A stretch of 64,000 bases of DNA, taken from the NCBI GenBank assembly GCA_011319805.1, contig SJRY01000133.1, forward strand, positions 112,350 through 176,349, given 5' to 3'. The stretch's first letter is position 1. Every line of letters begins with the position of its first letter. The DNA is from Macrocybe gigantea. Lineage: Eukaryota > Basidiomycota > Agaricomycetes > Agaricales > Callistosporiaceae. The notes below the pieces were generated by a model that did no database searches, was not told where the DNA came from, and was given only the letters and a program-made list of their open reading frames with translations. This document shows positions 1 to 11,316 of the stretch, one piece after another. Made by a program: the position numbers and the translations under genes.

Positions 1-189
1 TGCATCAATACCACGATAGTAGTGAAAACAGGGCTGAAGATACGATGAATCAAGAAGATTCCAATCATAAATGCAGACGGATCACCCAACTGCCAGAAAA
101 CAGCAGACCAAGTAGCAGAGGTCCACATTGACATCAAAGGACACAAGGAGCACATAGAAGCCATCGTACTTGATATCGGAAAAACTGAC

Positions 190-3167
190 ATGCTACTAGG
201 ATATGACTGGCTTGTCTACCACAACCCAACAATCAAATGGAGGACAAGAGAAGTTGTCTTCGACAGATGCCCTAAAATATGCAAAATAAACCACCAGACA
301 ATCAAGATACAGAAGGTGGCTGAACCAGCGAAAACCACAGCCAGCGACAAGACAGGAACCCAGATACCCCCATATCTGATCAGATTCAAACACCTTTTTA
401 AGGAGAAGAACTTCAATTGTTTACCAGACTACAAAGAATGGGACCATAAAATAAACTTAACAAAAGATGCACCCAAAATGATATCAAGCAAGGTCTATCC
501 AATGATGCAGAAGGAACTAGAGGAACTAAATGCCTTTGTTGAAGAAGGATTAAGAACAGGAAAAATACGCCCATCGAAATCACCTTACGCAGCACCCTGC
601 TTTTTTTGCAATAAGAAGGATGGAAGCAAATGACTCATCCAAGACTACTGGGAAATCAACAAATATACAGTTAAAGACAAGTTCCTACTACCATGCATTA
701 GCAAGCTCCTTGACATACTATAAGGAGCAAAGTATTTTAGCAAGATTGACATTATTTGGGGATACAATAACATGTGCATCTGGAAAGGGGACAAATGGAA
801 GGCAGCCTTCCTAACAGCAAGAGGGCTCTTCGAACCGATAGTCATATACTTTGGGCAGTGCAATGCACCAGGCACTTTTAGCCAAATGATGGCAAGCCTC
901 TTCCAAGACCAAATATGAAGAAGAATATGCATAATCTATATGGATGACATCATAATCATCGGACGAACATGAGAGGAACTCCAAAAGAACACTATAGAGG
1001 TCATGGAAATACTGAACAAGAATGACTTGTTCATCAAAGGACCGAAATGCATCCAGGAATCATCAAAAGTCCTAGTACTAGGATATATTGTAGGAGAAGG
1101 GAAGGTAGAAATAGAACCAGAGAAGATCACAGCCGTACAATCCTGGCCAACTCCAAAGACAAAGAAAGAACTACAAAAGTTCTTGGAATTCACAAACTTC
1201 TACCAATGATTCATCAAGGGATATGCAAAGGTTGCCAAACCCCTGACAGAGTTGACTGGAAACAAAGCATTCCAGTGGACAGACAAGCAACAGGACACTT
1301 TCAAAGAGCTGATCTGACATATAACCTCAGCACCCATTCTAGCACTACCACAAACAGAAGGAAAATTCCGAGTCGAAACAGATGCCTCAGGATATGCCAT
1401 TGGAGCGGTACTATCACAACAGCAGAAAGGACTATGGCATCCGATCGCATTCATCTCGAGATGTATGACCCCAGCGGAACAAAACTATGAAATCTACGAT
1501 AAGGAACTTCTTGCGATAATGGTCACACTAAAGACATGGAGACAATACCTCCTTGAAGCTCGAGAGAGGTTCGAAATATTGATGGATCACAAAAACCTAT
1601 CATACTTCCAGAAGCCACAGCGACTCAATTCGAGACAGATTGGCTGGTACCTGAAATTACAAGAATATGACTATGAACTATGACACATACCAGGAAAGGC
1701 GAATGGAAAAGCGGACGTCCTGTCACGGATGGCAGGATATGAAGACAACCTAGCAGAGAAGGACGACATACAAATGATCAAAGAAGCAGCATTCATTCGA
1801 CATCTGGATGAGAATAATGAATGAGACTTCGAATTTATGATGTTCGAGGATGAACACCCACAGAAAGAAGAAGCAGAAAATAATGAAACAATACAAACAA
1901 GAGGAATCACGATGATCGAATCCTTAAGGATAGAACAAATTCGACAATGCACATGAAGGGAGACAATCGTAACAACAGGACTGAAGGAAAAACCACACTG
2001 GTTCACAGAAGATGAGCACATTGTATACGTAGGAGGAAAAATCTATGTTCCTCCAGACAACAAACTGAAGGAAGACATCATGTTTGAATACCATGACACA
2101 CCCATCGGAGGACACCCAGGACAATACTGCATGCACGAGCTCATAAACCGCACCTATTGGTAGCCATCAATGCTAACAGACATCAAGAAGTATGTCAACG
2201 GATGCGAAACATGTCAGTGAAACAAAATCATCCAACAAAAGAAACATGTTAGGCTAGATGAATCTCAGAAGGACTTGGGCAGACTAAGTGCGAGAGTGGT
2301 CTTGAGATGATGGCAAAAGGAATATTAAGCCTAGCACTACTGGTACATCTGGGAGTCCTTATATACATTACAGTACTCGAGCATGGACCAAGGGCTGCGC
2401 AATGCTGTGGACTGCGGATGAGTAAGACTGGAAGAAGATGACTCAGGATGACTAGGGAAGTGGGATGACTCAATGGCTGCATGCTGCACAGCATGACGGG
2501 GGAGATAAGAGATGTGGGAAAGATAAGATAAGAAAATGAATGGTCCTTTGGGCGACGTCTGTAACAAAACATGCACCCCTACACCCGCACGAAGTTTCAC
2601 AGCAACCATGGGAAGATATCGGAGTAGATCTCATAGGACTGCTACCCAGCTCGAATGGCTTTAATGCCATCGCCACAATCACAGACCGCCTGACCAAGAT
2701 GATCCACCTAGTCCCCACAAAGACCGAACTCACAGCAGAAGGTCTTGCACGACTATACCGAGACAATGTGTGGCAGCTTCACAGAATCCCACAGAAGATC
2801 ATCAGTGATCGAAGACCCCAGTTTGCAGCACGATTCATGACAGTACTTCTAAAATTACTCAGAACAAAGCAAAATCTATCAACAGCCTATCACCCACAGA
2901 CAGATGGACAGGCGGAACGATCCCACTAAGAAACAGAAGCCTTCCTCAGAAGCTTCACAAACAACTTACAGGACGATTGGGCAGAATGGATAGCAATCAC
3001 AGAGTACCAATACAATGACAAAGCACACCAGGGAATGAAGGAGACACCATTCTACCTCAACTATGGAATGCACCCCTGGAAGGGAGAGCCACAGATGACA
3101 GAAGGGAACAACCCCATAGCAAAGAACTTCGTCGAAAAAATGGACCAAGTATGGAAAGAAGCAAATG
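190..3167 (+). pseudogene. pol: Outer element pol: protease linker, reverse transcriptase, RNase H, integrase (decayed)
   Basis: The translation shows the post-protease stretch (LLGYDWLVYHNP, from 190), then RT with the catalytic YMDD box at 937-948. RNase H begins about 1340. The integrase zinc domain (H-H-C-C, about 2095-2220) and catalytic core (VDLIGLLPSS, SDRRPQF, HPQTDGQAE) run to about 2920. Stops such as those in SK*LIQDY, FYQ*FIKG and YW*PSM sit where relatives have Arg (CGA) or Trp (TGG), so they are explained by C-to-T or G-to-A transitions. The integrase is split by a solo LTR at 2247-2566, and the frame ends at 3167 where the inner element entered. It cannot make a working polyprotein. 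Confidence 0.9.
2247..2566 (-). repeat. Solo LTR, antisense, same family as outer element, TSD AAACA
   Basis: Read on the minus strand this 320-base block starts TGTTACAGACG and ends CTAACA. It matches the outer element's own 3' LTR (10997-11316) end to end, with scattered, mostly transition, differences. It is flanked by perfect 5-base copies of AAACA at 2242-2246 and 2567-2571, the target-site duplication of a gypsy integrase. A solo LTR arises when the two LTRs of a full insertion recombine and remove the internal part. It contains a TATATAAGG box. Confidence 0.93.
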
Positions 3168-3584
3168 TGTTACAATTTCAGACTAATCATTATCTTGACG
3201 ATGGGCACGTGACTCAAAAGCCACATGACAAACACGTGACACAAACCGCGACATGACAAACAGGATACAATGCGACGACATGAGGAAATCCTATGACAAC
3301 AACGCGTCAGTACTGATCAGGGCAAAGGGTTATTGCGCAGTACCTGCAGGACAACATGCTGAGCATAGTCAAATCCTTACTCAGACAGACAAGGGTTAAG
3401 GGTTTCACGTAACACGAGGATAGCATAGTCGTCGTCTGTGCTAGGTAGTCGTAACATATAAATACTGAAATTGTACATAGTAGAATCCAGCTTCGAGCTG
3501 GCTAGTAATAGCATCCTTATCCCCGCCTCTCACCCTTAAGAGTTAGTTAGAGTGACCTGTGTGCAGACTTAGTTTTGCGTAGCA
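3168..3584 (+). repeat. 5' LTR of inner gypsy element
   Basis: This LTR carries the promoter. A TATAAATA box lies at 3457-3464, and a likely start of transcription about 32 bases downstream falls at or near 3489. It begins TGTTA and ends AGCA. The partner LTR is at 9594-10010. Confidence 0.95.
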
Positions 3585-3586
3585 AA

Positions 3587-3597
3587 AGCTCGAAGCT
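3587..3597 (+). promoter_or_regulatory. Candidate self-priming primer-binding site
   Basis: AGCTCGAAGCT, two bases after the 5' LTR, is the exact reverse complement of AGCTTCGAGCT at 3489-3499 in the same LTR. That segment is where the transcript should begin given the TATA box at 3457. No TGG, the mark of a tRNA-primed site, follows the LTR. Eleven bases of pairing between the mRNA 5' end and the PBS is the arrangement known for Tf1 and sushi elements, which prime from their own RNA. Confidence 0.6.
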
Positions 3598-4210
3598 AGC
3601 ACCAGCGCACCTCACCACTTCTCTCTTCCTCCATGCCCTTCCTTTGTTGCCAGATGGCCTCGAGTGCCGTGCGACCAAAGGAACCCGCTACATCGTTACA
3701 CCTCTACTTCCTACCCAAACTAACATTTTCACCTTTCACCACTACTCCCCACCCCATGCCAACTTTTGTTCTGGTCTCTGTCATTGGTCCTTGTTCATTG
3801 CATTTGGAAGTGCGAGAGGACTAGGGGTAATGTTGAGTCTGACCCCGTCCGAATCAAACATCATAAGGCTGTGCTGGGATAATCCTCGGAGAGTCCCACT
3901 GCGCATCTGACCAGGTAGTGTGCTGATCCGGGGCATACCAAAGCAAGAGAGACCGGAGGACTCGGATGTGTGGACAGTCCCCACCCATCAACCACCCCTC
4001 AAATACGCCCTTGAAGTTCATTGTCGGGAACATGTGTTGACCCGAAACGAGAAAGGGATTGCCAGACCACTGGAATCTCTGACGACGAAACCTTCCTTGA
4101 CTGCCGTTTGGGGCATCCCCATTGCGACGAGGATTCGAGCCGACCCATCTGCAGTTTAACAGGCACCTACCACCCTTTTCTCTGGATCCAACCGAAGTGG
4201 GAGTCGACGG
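3598..4210 (+). other. Leader region of inner gypsy element
   Basis: This is untranslated sequence between the primer site and gag. I see no protein domain here; open stretches are short and lack family features. It should contain packaging signals, which cannot be recognised by eye. Confidence 0.5.
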
Positions 4211-5371
4211 TTGCGTGCTGCCCACACAGTACTATTCGACAAAACACACTACACACCCAATCCCCTTCACGTCACACATAATGGAGTTCATCGCCACCCT
4301 CTTTGCATTCATCACCATCATCCTCACTACCCTATTCACCGCCAACCCTCTTGCCCTAGCCTGGGCACCCTTCGAAACAACCCCCAACAGGCTAAACAGG
4401 TTCAAAACGCGACTCGGACTTTGGTCGATGCGATCAAAGAAGAACTGGACTTGGGCAAGAAGCCCAAGAGAACGAAATCGGAACTGCCGGATCCATATAA
4501 AGGGGACCCCGGCCTGATCGGAAGCTGGCTTCGATGTATGGAAGTCTACTTCGACAAAGAAGAGATCACCAATAAATGGGACATGATCACTTATGCATTG
4601 CAATGGATTATGGGAGGCAAGGCTGAACGTGCACAGAACTGGGCAGACTCAAAGCTACAAGAGTGGCTAGAGTTCAAGACGGAATTAAATGGACGCAGGC
4701 AGGAGTTCGGAAATCACTCCACCTATGATGACTGGGAACATGGCCACATCATTACGCCAGCAACAGCTAACACTCCAGAAGTCAGAACGGATCCCCTTGG
4801 ACACCTTCCACCATTCAAGGACTGGGAAAACTTCAAGGCGGAAGCCCGCGAGTTCTTCATGACCATGGAGACCAGGAACAATGTGATAATCCAGATTAAG
4901 GAACTGTCGCAATGCCGACGACCGGTTGAGGACTACATTATCGAATTCTGGAGCTGGGCTCCCTTGACGGAATATAATGACATCGCCCTCATCAACATCT
5001 TTAAACATGGACTCGACCAGGCACTCGGACGACGTATTATCGAACTAGGAGGTGTCCGCAAGGAGGACATCAACTGGTGGTACAAACGTGCGACAGAACT
5101 GGACTGGCAATATCACCAAGCCCAAAAGGAATTCAGTGCAAAGGAGCAATTCGCTCCCAAGCAAACTCAGAAACCGGCTCAGGGAACCACGGCACCTAAG
5201 GAGCAAACTCCGGCACTAGCAACCGGTAATGCTCAAGGACAGCCTGACCCTAACGCCATGGATGTCGACCGGATGAGGTGCGAAGGACGCTGCTTCCAGT
5301 GTGGACAGAAAGGACATATCGGATGTAATTGCCTGACGAACCCCCGCCGAAATATGTCACTAGGAACATAG
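4211..5371 (+). pseudogene. gag: Gag of inner gypsy element with CCHC zinc knuckle
   Basis: The frame is open for 386 codons. The recognisable part starts about 4380 (NNPQQAKQVQNATRTL) and contains the capsid-like segment (PDPYKGDPGLIGSWLRCMEV, then a helical stretch) and a C-terminal knuckle, CFQCGQKGHIGCNC. The Cys-His pattern is CX2CX4HX4C, which binds genomic RNA in the capsid. The first codon of the open frame is TTG and the nearest in-frame ATG is inside the capsid part, so the true start is lost or shifted. The frame ends at TAG (5369-5371). The protease frame downstream is in the same phase. Confidence 0.85.
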
Positions 5372-5782
5372 AAACGCAGGACGAGACCGCTGCCACCACT
5401 AAGATCGAAGAGCTTAAACAGGGTTTTTAATAGAGCTGGGAAGAAGCACTGCTTCGCCAGCTGATTATGTATCGTCAAATATGAATATAAGGGACATTCC
5501 CAACCTTAGAGAATATTTCGAACGAGAAGGTGCACGAGAGTTCAGTCTCGTAAAAGGATACACTCTACCCTGGGTGGCTCAACAGATTTATTGGCAGGAT
5601 GAGTCCAAAGCATACTCGATCCTTAAGGCATGGACAGATCAATCGTGACAGAAGGACATCTCACTGGAGAAGCTTCATGAGATCAATCAGATGAATGACC
5701 ATGATGCGCTCCACACGCTGCTCGACCTCAGACAAAAACCACGATTTGTCAGAGGCGGCAACAGAAATCAGATGGATGTACT

Positions 5783-8700
5783 TTGATGATCACGACTCTG
5801 GACACTGGACGGACATATAGCATAAAGGCTCTGCTTGATACGGGATGTACTGGATCTTGCATAGACCGGAAGTTCGTTAAGAAAAAGGAGATCAATACAA
5901 AAAGATATCCGATTCCTATTCCAGTCCACAATGCAGATGGAACCCATAACATGGTGGGTGATATATGCGAATACGTGGAATTAAGAGTCTGGGTCTAAGA
6001 CCATGTCGAACGAATGATCTTTTCAGTTACCGAACTCAGAAAGGGCCAGATCTTCATCGGTTACGAATGGGTTAAGCATCACAACCCTCGAATCGATTGG
6101 AAGACAGAGAAGATCACTTTCAATCAATGCCCCGAAGAGTGTCAGCAGATTGTCTGAAAAGGAAACCCTGAAAATGATGATACCTCTATCGAGACAAATG
6201 AGGTAGACTTCGAACACAGAGAAAAACTCTTGATGATCGACATGAACCAAGAGTTCCATCTAAATGACGGCTTCCAAATTGGCTGAAGTGACAGCAAAAG
6301 CAACAAAGGCTAAAACCTTTGAAGAAATCGTACCGGAAGAATACCACTGTTTCAAGGATTCAGTGTTCGGAAAAGAGTCATTCGATGAACTACCACTATG
6401 ACGATCTTGGGACCACGCAATCAAACTCATCCCAGGAGCTAAACTCCAGGATTGCAAGGTCTATCCCCTGATGCTAGATGAACAGAAACAGTTGGATACC
6501 TTTTTAGACAAAAACCTGAATACCGGACGAATTAGACCATCGAAGTCGCCAATGGCCTCGCCTTTCTTCTTCGTGAAAAAGAAGGATGGATCCCTATGAC
6601 CCGTACAAGATTATCGGAAGTTAAACAACATGACGATAAAGAACAAATACCCGCTCCCCTTGATCCAAGAGTTAATCGACAAACTCAAGGGAGCGAAATT
6701 CTTTATGAAACTTGATATCCAATGGGGATATAACAACGTCTGCATGAAAGAAGGCGACGAATGGAAAGCCACATTTCGGACAAACCGGGGAATGTTCAAA
6801 CCCCTGGTTATGTTCTTTGGACTGACAAATTCACCGGCTACTTTCCAAACTATGATGAACACGATCTTTAAAGACGAAATCGATCAGGAACACGTAGTCA
6901 TCTATATGGACGACATTCTCATCTTCAATAAAGACTTGAATGAACACAGATGACTCATCCAATGCATGTTGGAAAAGCTAAAGAATAATAAGCTTTACCT
7001 AAAACCTGAGAAATGCTCGTTTCATCAACTGGAAGTAGAGTACCTCGGAATGATCATCTTGGAAAATGGCATTAAGATGGATCCTGTCAAGGTCGAAGGC
7101 ATCAAAGGATGGCCAAGACCCACCTGTAAAAGGGACGTCCAGCAATTCTTAGGCTTTTGCAATTTCTACTGGTGCTTCATTGAGGGGTTTGCAAAGATCG
7201 TGAAACCTTTAATGGAACTAACCGGAAAAGCCAACTGGACATGGGGGAAAGCCCAAGACGATGCATTCGACAGGTTAAAGAATCGGATCAGCTCAGCACC
7301 GATCATTTCAATGCCCCGAGATGATGGAAAGTTCCAAATGGAAGTCTATGCCTCAAATTACGCAATCGGAGGCGTCCTTTCACAGGAACAATCCAATGGT
7401 ACCTGGAGACTGGTGGCTTTCATGTCGAAGTCATTAAACCTGACAGAACAGAACTATGAGATCTATGACAAAGAGATGCTCGTGATTATGACCAGACTTG
7501 AGGAATGGCGCCAATACCTCTGTAGCGCTAAGCAGAAATTTGAGATTTGGACAGACCACAAGAATCTCGAGTATTTCCAGAAACCTCAGAAACTGAATCG
7601 CCGACAAGCTCGCTGGATCTCGGAACTTCAGGACTATGATTTCGTTCTGGAGCACAAACCCGGGAAATTGATGACAAAGGCAGACAGTCTGTCAAGACGA
7701 CCAGACCATGAGAAGGGGGAGAACGATAATGAAAATGTCATACTCCTAAAGCCAGAGAATTTTCGTCGGATTTTCATGGTGAAGATCACGCCGACACCAG
7801 AATTTCAGGACATTCTGGACCAAATCAAAAGGGCTTGGAAACAAAGAGAGCCTGAGATCCAGAAACGTCTTGACGAAGGCGAACATGGCTGGGAAGAAAA
7901 CGACCGAATCATTACATGGCTAAAATGGTACTATGTTCCCAAAAGCCAAAAGATAAGGGAATGGATCATTGAAACCTATCACTCAGATCAGATCTTGGGA
8001 CACCCAGGACAGACAAAGATGCACGAGTTAATTACGCGCAACTTCTGGTGGCCCAAAATGATGAACGACGTCAAGGCATATGTCAAAGGATGCGACAAAT
8101 GCCAGCGGACAAAGATCATCAGAGATCGGAAGCACGCCCCACTTCATCCGAATGAGATACTGAAGGAACCATGGGAGATCATATCTGTAGATCTTGTTGG
8201 ACCTCTTTCCGAATCTCATGGATTCAATAGCATAATAGTGACGGTAGACCGGTTCACAAAAGGAGCCAAATTCATACCAGTCAACATGGAAATTACGGCA
8301 GAAGGAGTTGCTCGCAATCTACATGACACCATATTTTCGAGTTACGGACTCCCAAAGAAGGTTATCAGCGACAGAGGAGGACAATTCGTCTCAGCATTCA
8401 TGACTGACCTCTACACGCTCTTGGGAATCAAAGGAGCCCCCTCGACACCGTACCATCCACAGACCGACGGACAGACAGAATGAGTCAATCAGGAACTCGA
8501 ATAGTACCTGAAACTCTTCGTGAATTATCGGCAAAATGACTGGGCAGATTGGCTACCTATGGCCAAATTCTCCTATAATAATCGAATTCACTCAGTGACC
8601 AGATACTCCCCATTTTATCTGAACCACAGGCAGCATCCATATACCAGAAAAGAACCTCCGAGGCATAATGCTAAATTGCAGACTGCTGAGAAATTCGCCG

Positions 8701-8806
8701 AAATGATGAAGGAAATCCGGACCAAGGCTGAAACCTCCTTGTTGAAAGCTGCTGAGACAATGAAATGGACTTATGACTGGAAACAGAAGCCCGCCTGAGA
8801 ATATCA
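5783..8806 (+). pseudogene. pol: Inner element pol: protease, RT, RNase H, integrase (decayed)
   Basis: The aspartic protease active site is visible as LLDTGCTGS near 5840. After one frame change near 6250-6270, RT follows with YMDD at 6903-6914. RNase H starts near 7320. The integrase zinc domain is H-x-H-C-x2-C (HSDQILGHPG ... GCDKCQ, about 7980-8110). The DDE triad is seen in VDLVGP (about 8190), SDRGGQF (about 8365) and the E of DGQTE (about 8478). A 505-codon stretch, 6966-8483, is still open. Stops near 6597 and 6950 and at 8481 replace Trp or Arg codons. The polyprotein would act in virus-like particles and the nucleus; this copy is inactive. Confidence 0.92.
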
Positions 8807-9026
8807 TGAGGGCGATCAGGTCTGGCTGGAAGGAACGAATATTACAACCGACTGACTGACCAATAAGCTTAATGACAAACAGTTTGGTCCATTCAAAATC
8901 AAATGGAGAATCGGAGAATCAGCATATGAACTCGAACTACCGGAACATTGGAAAATCCACCCCATCTGAAATGAGTCCGAACTCACCCTGTATACAGCAC
9001 CAGCATTCCCGTGACAGAAAGCGGTA

Positions 9027-9536
9027 ATGATTCTTAAACGACCTCCTCCCATCATCATGGAAGGAGAGAAACAGTACGAAATAGAAGCTGTAATAAATTC
9101 TCGATGGAGCAGAGGAAAATTACAGTACAAAATACATTGGAAGGGATATCCCCTCAAGGACGCCACTTGGGAACCCGCCAAAAATGTTAACGGAGATGCA
9201 CCAGATGCGGTCATGAAATTTCATCATGAGAACCCTGAGGTGCCATCCCTAGAAAGAGGACAACGTCAGCTACCGCCTCGACCCACTCCGAAGAATGTAA
9301 TATGCACCCGCCTCTATCAAACCCAAATGCCGAAGGTCTTGTTCGACCACACGGCTAATGAAGTCTGGGTCTACCCATGCAATCAGCAAATGAAGACTCT
9401 TCCGAAGAACAGGACCCTTACCGGCTGGATGTTGGACCCGAGCAAAGTCGAAGACCACCTGGACGCAGCTTGGCAAGCATGGCAGCAATGTCGGAATCAA
9501 AAAATTGTAGGTGAGGACGAGCGCCAAAAGAACTAA
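9027..9536 (+). CDS. C-terminal chromodomain part of inner element integrase
   Basis: This is an open frame of 169 codons in the same phase as RT and integrase. It holds a typical chromodomain at residues about 13-60 (YEIEAVINSRWSRGKLQYKI, then HWKGYPLKDATWEP), which in chromoviruses docks integrase on methylated histone H3 and biases insertion. A basic and proline-rich tail of about 100 residues follows and ends at TAA (9534-9536), shortly before the polypurine tract. Upstream stops mean it is not joined to a working integrase. The tail has no relative I can name. Confidence 0.85.
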   Translation: MILKRPPPIIMEGEKQYEIEAVINSRWSRGKLQYKIHWKGYPLKDATWEPAKNVNGDAPDAVMKFHHENPEVPSLERGQRQLPPRPTPKNVICTRLYQTQMPKVLFDHTANEVWVYPCNQQMKTLPKNRTLTGWMLDPSKVEDHLDAAWQAWQQCRNQKIVGEDERQKN

Positions 9537-9593
9537 GAGGATAATGAAAAAGAAGGACATGATTGCGAGGACGCAATCCTTAAGAAGGGGTAA

Positions 9594-10010
9594 TGTTATG
9601 ATTTCAGACTAATCATTATCTTGACGACGGGCATGTAACTCAAAAGCCACATGATGAACATGTGACACAAACCATGACACGACAAACAGGATACAATGCG
9701 ACAATACGAGGAAACCCTATGACAACGATGCATCAGCACTGATCAGGGCAAAGGGTTATTGCGCAGTACCTGCAGGACAACATGCTAAGCATAGTCAAAT
9801 CCTTACTCAGACAGACAAGGGTTAAGGGTTTCACGTAACACGAGGATAGCATAGTCATGGTCCGTGCTAGGTAGTCATAACATATAAATACTGAAATTGT
9901 ACATAGTAGAATCCAGCTTTGAGCTGGCTAGTAATAGCATCCTTATCCCTGCCTCTCACCCTTAAGAGTTAGTTAGAGTGACCTGCACGCAGACTTAGTT
10001 TTGCATAGCA
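9594..10010 (+). repeat. 3' LTR of inner gypsy element
   Basis: It is the same length as the 5' LTR and ends at the same AGCA. About 30 differences separate the two, all but one transitions and nearly all at a CpG, TpG or CpA in one copy. The potential PBS partner here reads AGCTTTGAGCT, one CpG transition away from the pairing form. Confidence 0.95.
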
Positions 10011-10015
10011 AAATG

Positions 10016-10565
10016 CTGCACTGCAGTATGTACAAATACAGGCCAAAGACAATTATGATGTGAGATGAAGACCAGCCCATGAATACAAGAAAGGGAATGG
10101 AGTATAGCTCAAAGCCACCAATATCATAGTCAATCGACCATCAAAGAAGTTATCGGCACTCTGATATGGACCATTCAAGGTGATCGAAAAGAAAGGAGCC
10201 TCAACATATTGCCTGGAACTCCCAGCATCATGGCAGCTGATATACCCCGTGTTCAATGAAACACTACTCATACCCTACAAAGGCCCCTGTTTCAAGATAC
10301 AAGAATGACTATCGCTGCCACCCCTGAAATCATAAATGATGAAGAAGAGTACGAGATAGAAGAAATCCTAAAAAGAAAGAAACAAGGAAGGGGAATGCTA
10401 TTCCTGGTCAAATGGAAAGGATATGGGCATGAGGAAAACACATGGATCAAAGAGAAGGAACTGGAGAATGCACAGCAAGCTCTAGACCGCTTCCTAAAGA
10501 AGACTGCAAACCAGGATAAAAGGACTATGACAAGAGGGAAGAAGACCAAAAATCACACACCATGA
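10016..10565 (+). pseudogene. Outer element integrase tail and chromodomain
   Basis: The first part (10016-10300, LQYVQIQAKDNYDV then RPAHEYKKGN) is the continuation of pol cut at 3167 and contains stops. From an ATG at 10305 an 86-codon frame encodes a chromodomain: EEYEIEEILKRKKQGRGMLF, then VKWKGYGHEENTWIKEKEL. The three aromatic-cage type positions and the WKGY motif are present. Its stop TGA (10563-10565) overlaps the ATG of a further frame in an ATGA arrangement. The family role is targeting to heterochromatin. Confidence 0.88.
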
Positions 10566-10959
10566 CCACCAATGCCCCCATCAGCATCGACAGCAGCGAT
10601 GACAGCTGTGCACCTACCCCCAACCACCCGAGCAACCTTGAGAATCTGGCAAGGATTCTCAATGCTAGTGACTACATGGACCCCTCGCCATCACACTCGG
10701 CACATATCTGTGCTATGTTATGACCATCCACATGCACCTTTGGACTAGATGAACCCCTGATGGGACTGATCCCACAGCAGCAGAACATATCGTGCTTCAC
10801 GAGGCAATGGAAATGCTTCACATAGAAAACCGGCAACTTAAACTCCTTGCCACCACACTCCATCACATCCACACTTATAATGAAGAGCTCGTTCATACAT
10901 GGGCTCCACATGCCGCAACCACCTGGGAGACCAATAACAGGTGGGGACAGCTGGACTAG
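10562..10959 (+). pseudogene. Accessory third frame after chromodomain, outer element (decayed)
   Basis: The ATG at 10562 overlaps the pol stop as ATGA. The first 53 codons start MTTNAPISIDSSDDSC, an acidic hydrophobic patch resembling a SUMO-interacting motif. The frame stops at TGA 10721-10723, probably a former CGA. A shifted frame from about 10759 to TAG 10957-10959 continues with a helical stretch (HEAMEMLHIENRQLKLLATT). I do not know a family for it. The overlap and the two coding-looking halves suggest a small extra protein that was once made by reinitiation after pol. Confidence 0.5.
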
Positions 10960-10996
10960 GATATTTCATGAGGACATGAATCTAAAGAGAGAGTGA

Positions 10997-11316
10997 TGTT
11001 ACAGATGTCGCCCAAAGGACCATTCAATTTCTTATCTTATCTTTCCCATATCCCTTATCCTCCCCATCATGCTGCGCAGCATGCAGCCATCAAGTCACTT
11101 CACTTCCCTAGTTATTCTGAGTCATCTCCTTCTGGTCTTACTCATCCGCAGTCTACAGCATTGCATAGCCCGTGGTCCATGCTCGAGTACTGTAACATAT
11201 ATAAGGACTCCCAGATGTACCAGTAGTGCTAGGCTTAATATTCCTTTTGCTATCGTTTCAAGACCACTCTTGCACTTAGTCTGCCTGAGTCCTTTTGAGA
11301 TTCATCTAGCCTAACA
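10997..11316 (+). repeat. 3' LTR of outer gypsy element
   Basis: 320 bases, TGTTACAGATG to CTAACA, with TATATAAGG near 11200. The bases before it (AGTGA) and after it (GTGTA) differ, so it is not a solo insertion but the end of the outer element. Confidence 0.9.

Larger units (their letters stand above)
3168..10010 (+). mobile_element. Inner Ty3/gypsy chromovirus, complete with both LTRs, TSD AAATG
   Basis: The element has two 417-base LTRs (3168-3584 and 9594-10010), each starting TGTTA and ending AGCA. It is flanked by identical AAATG at 3163-3167 and 10011-10015. Inside are a leader, gag with a CCHC knuckle, protease, RT, RNase H, integrase and a chromodomain. A purine-rich tract (AAGAAGGGG, 9583-9591) precedes the 3' LTR. 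The outer element's pol continues directly after the second AAATG, so the junctions are certain. The LTRs differ at about 30 of 417 positions and pol has several stops and frame changes, so it is an old, inactive copy. The PBS suggests Tf1/sushi-like self-priming. Confidence 0.95.
1..11316 (+). mobile_element. Outer Ty3/gypsy chromovirus, 5' end outside window, twice interrupted
   Basis: This LTR retrotransposon runs off the left edge. Its pol reads from base 1 to 3167, stops at the insertion of a second gypsy element, and resumes in the same protein context at 10016. A chromodomain follows, then an accessory frame, a purine-rich tract (about 10984-10994) and a 320-base 3' LTR ending at 11316. 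An antisense solo LTR of the same family lies at 2247-2566. Domain order (protease linker, RT, RNase H, integrase, chromodomain) is that of chromoviruses. Many in-frame TGA/TAG codons show it is dead. The five bases after the 3' LTR are GTGTA; the matching target duplication would be outside the window. Confidence 0.9.

Noticed and set aside
10997..11316. Second solo LTR of the outer family
   Set aside because: Flanking five bases differ (AGTGA and GTGTA) and a purine tract and pol lie upstream, so it is the element's own 3' LTR.
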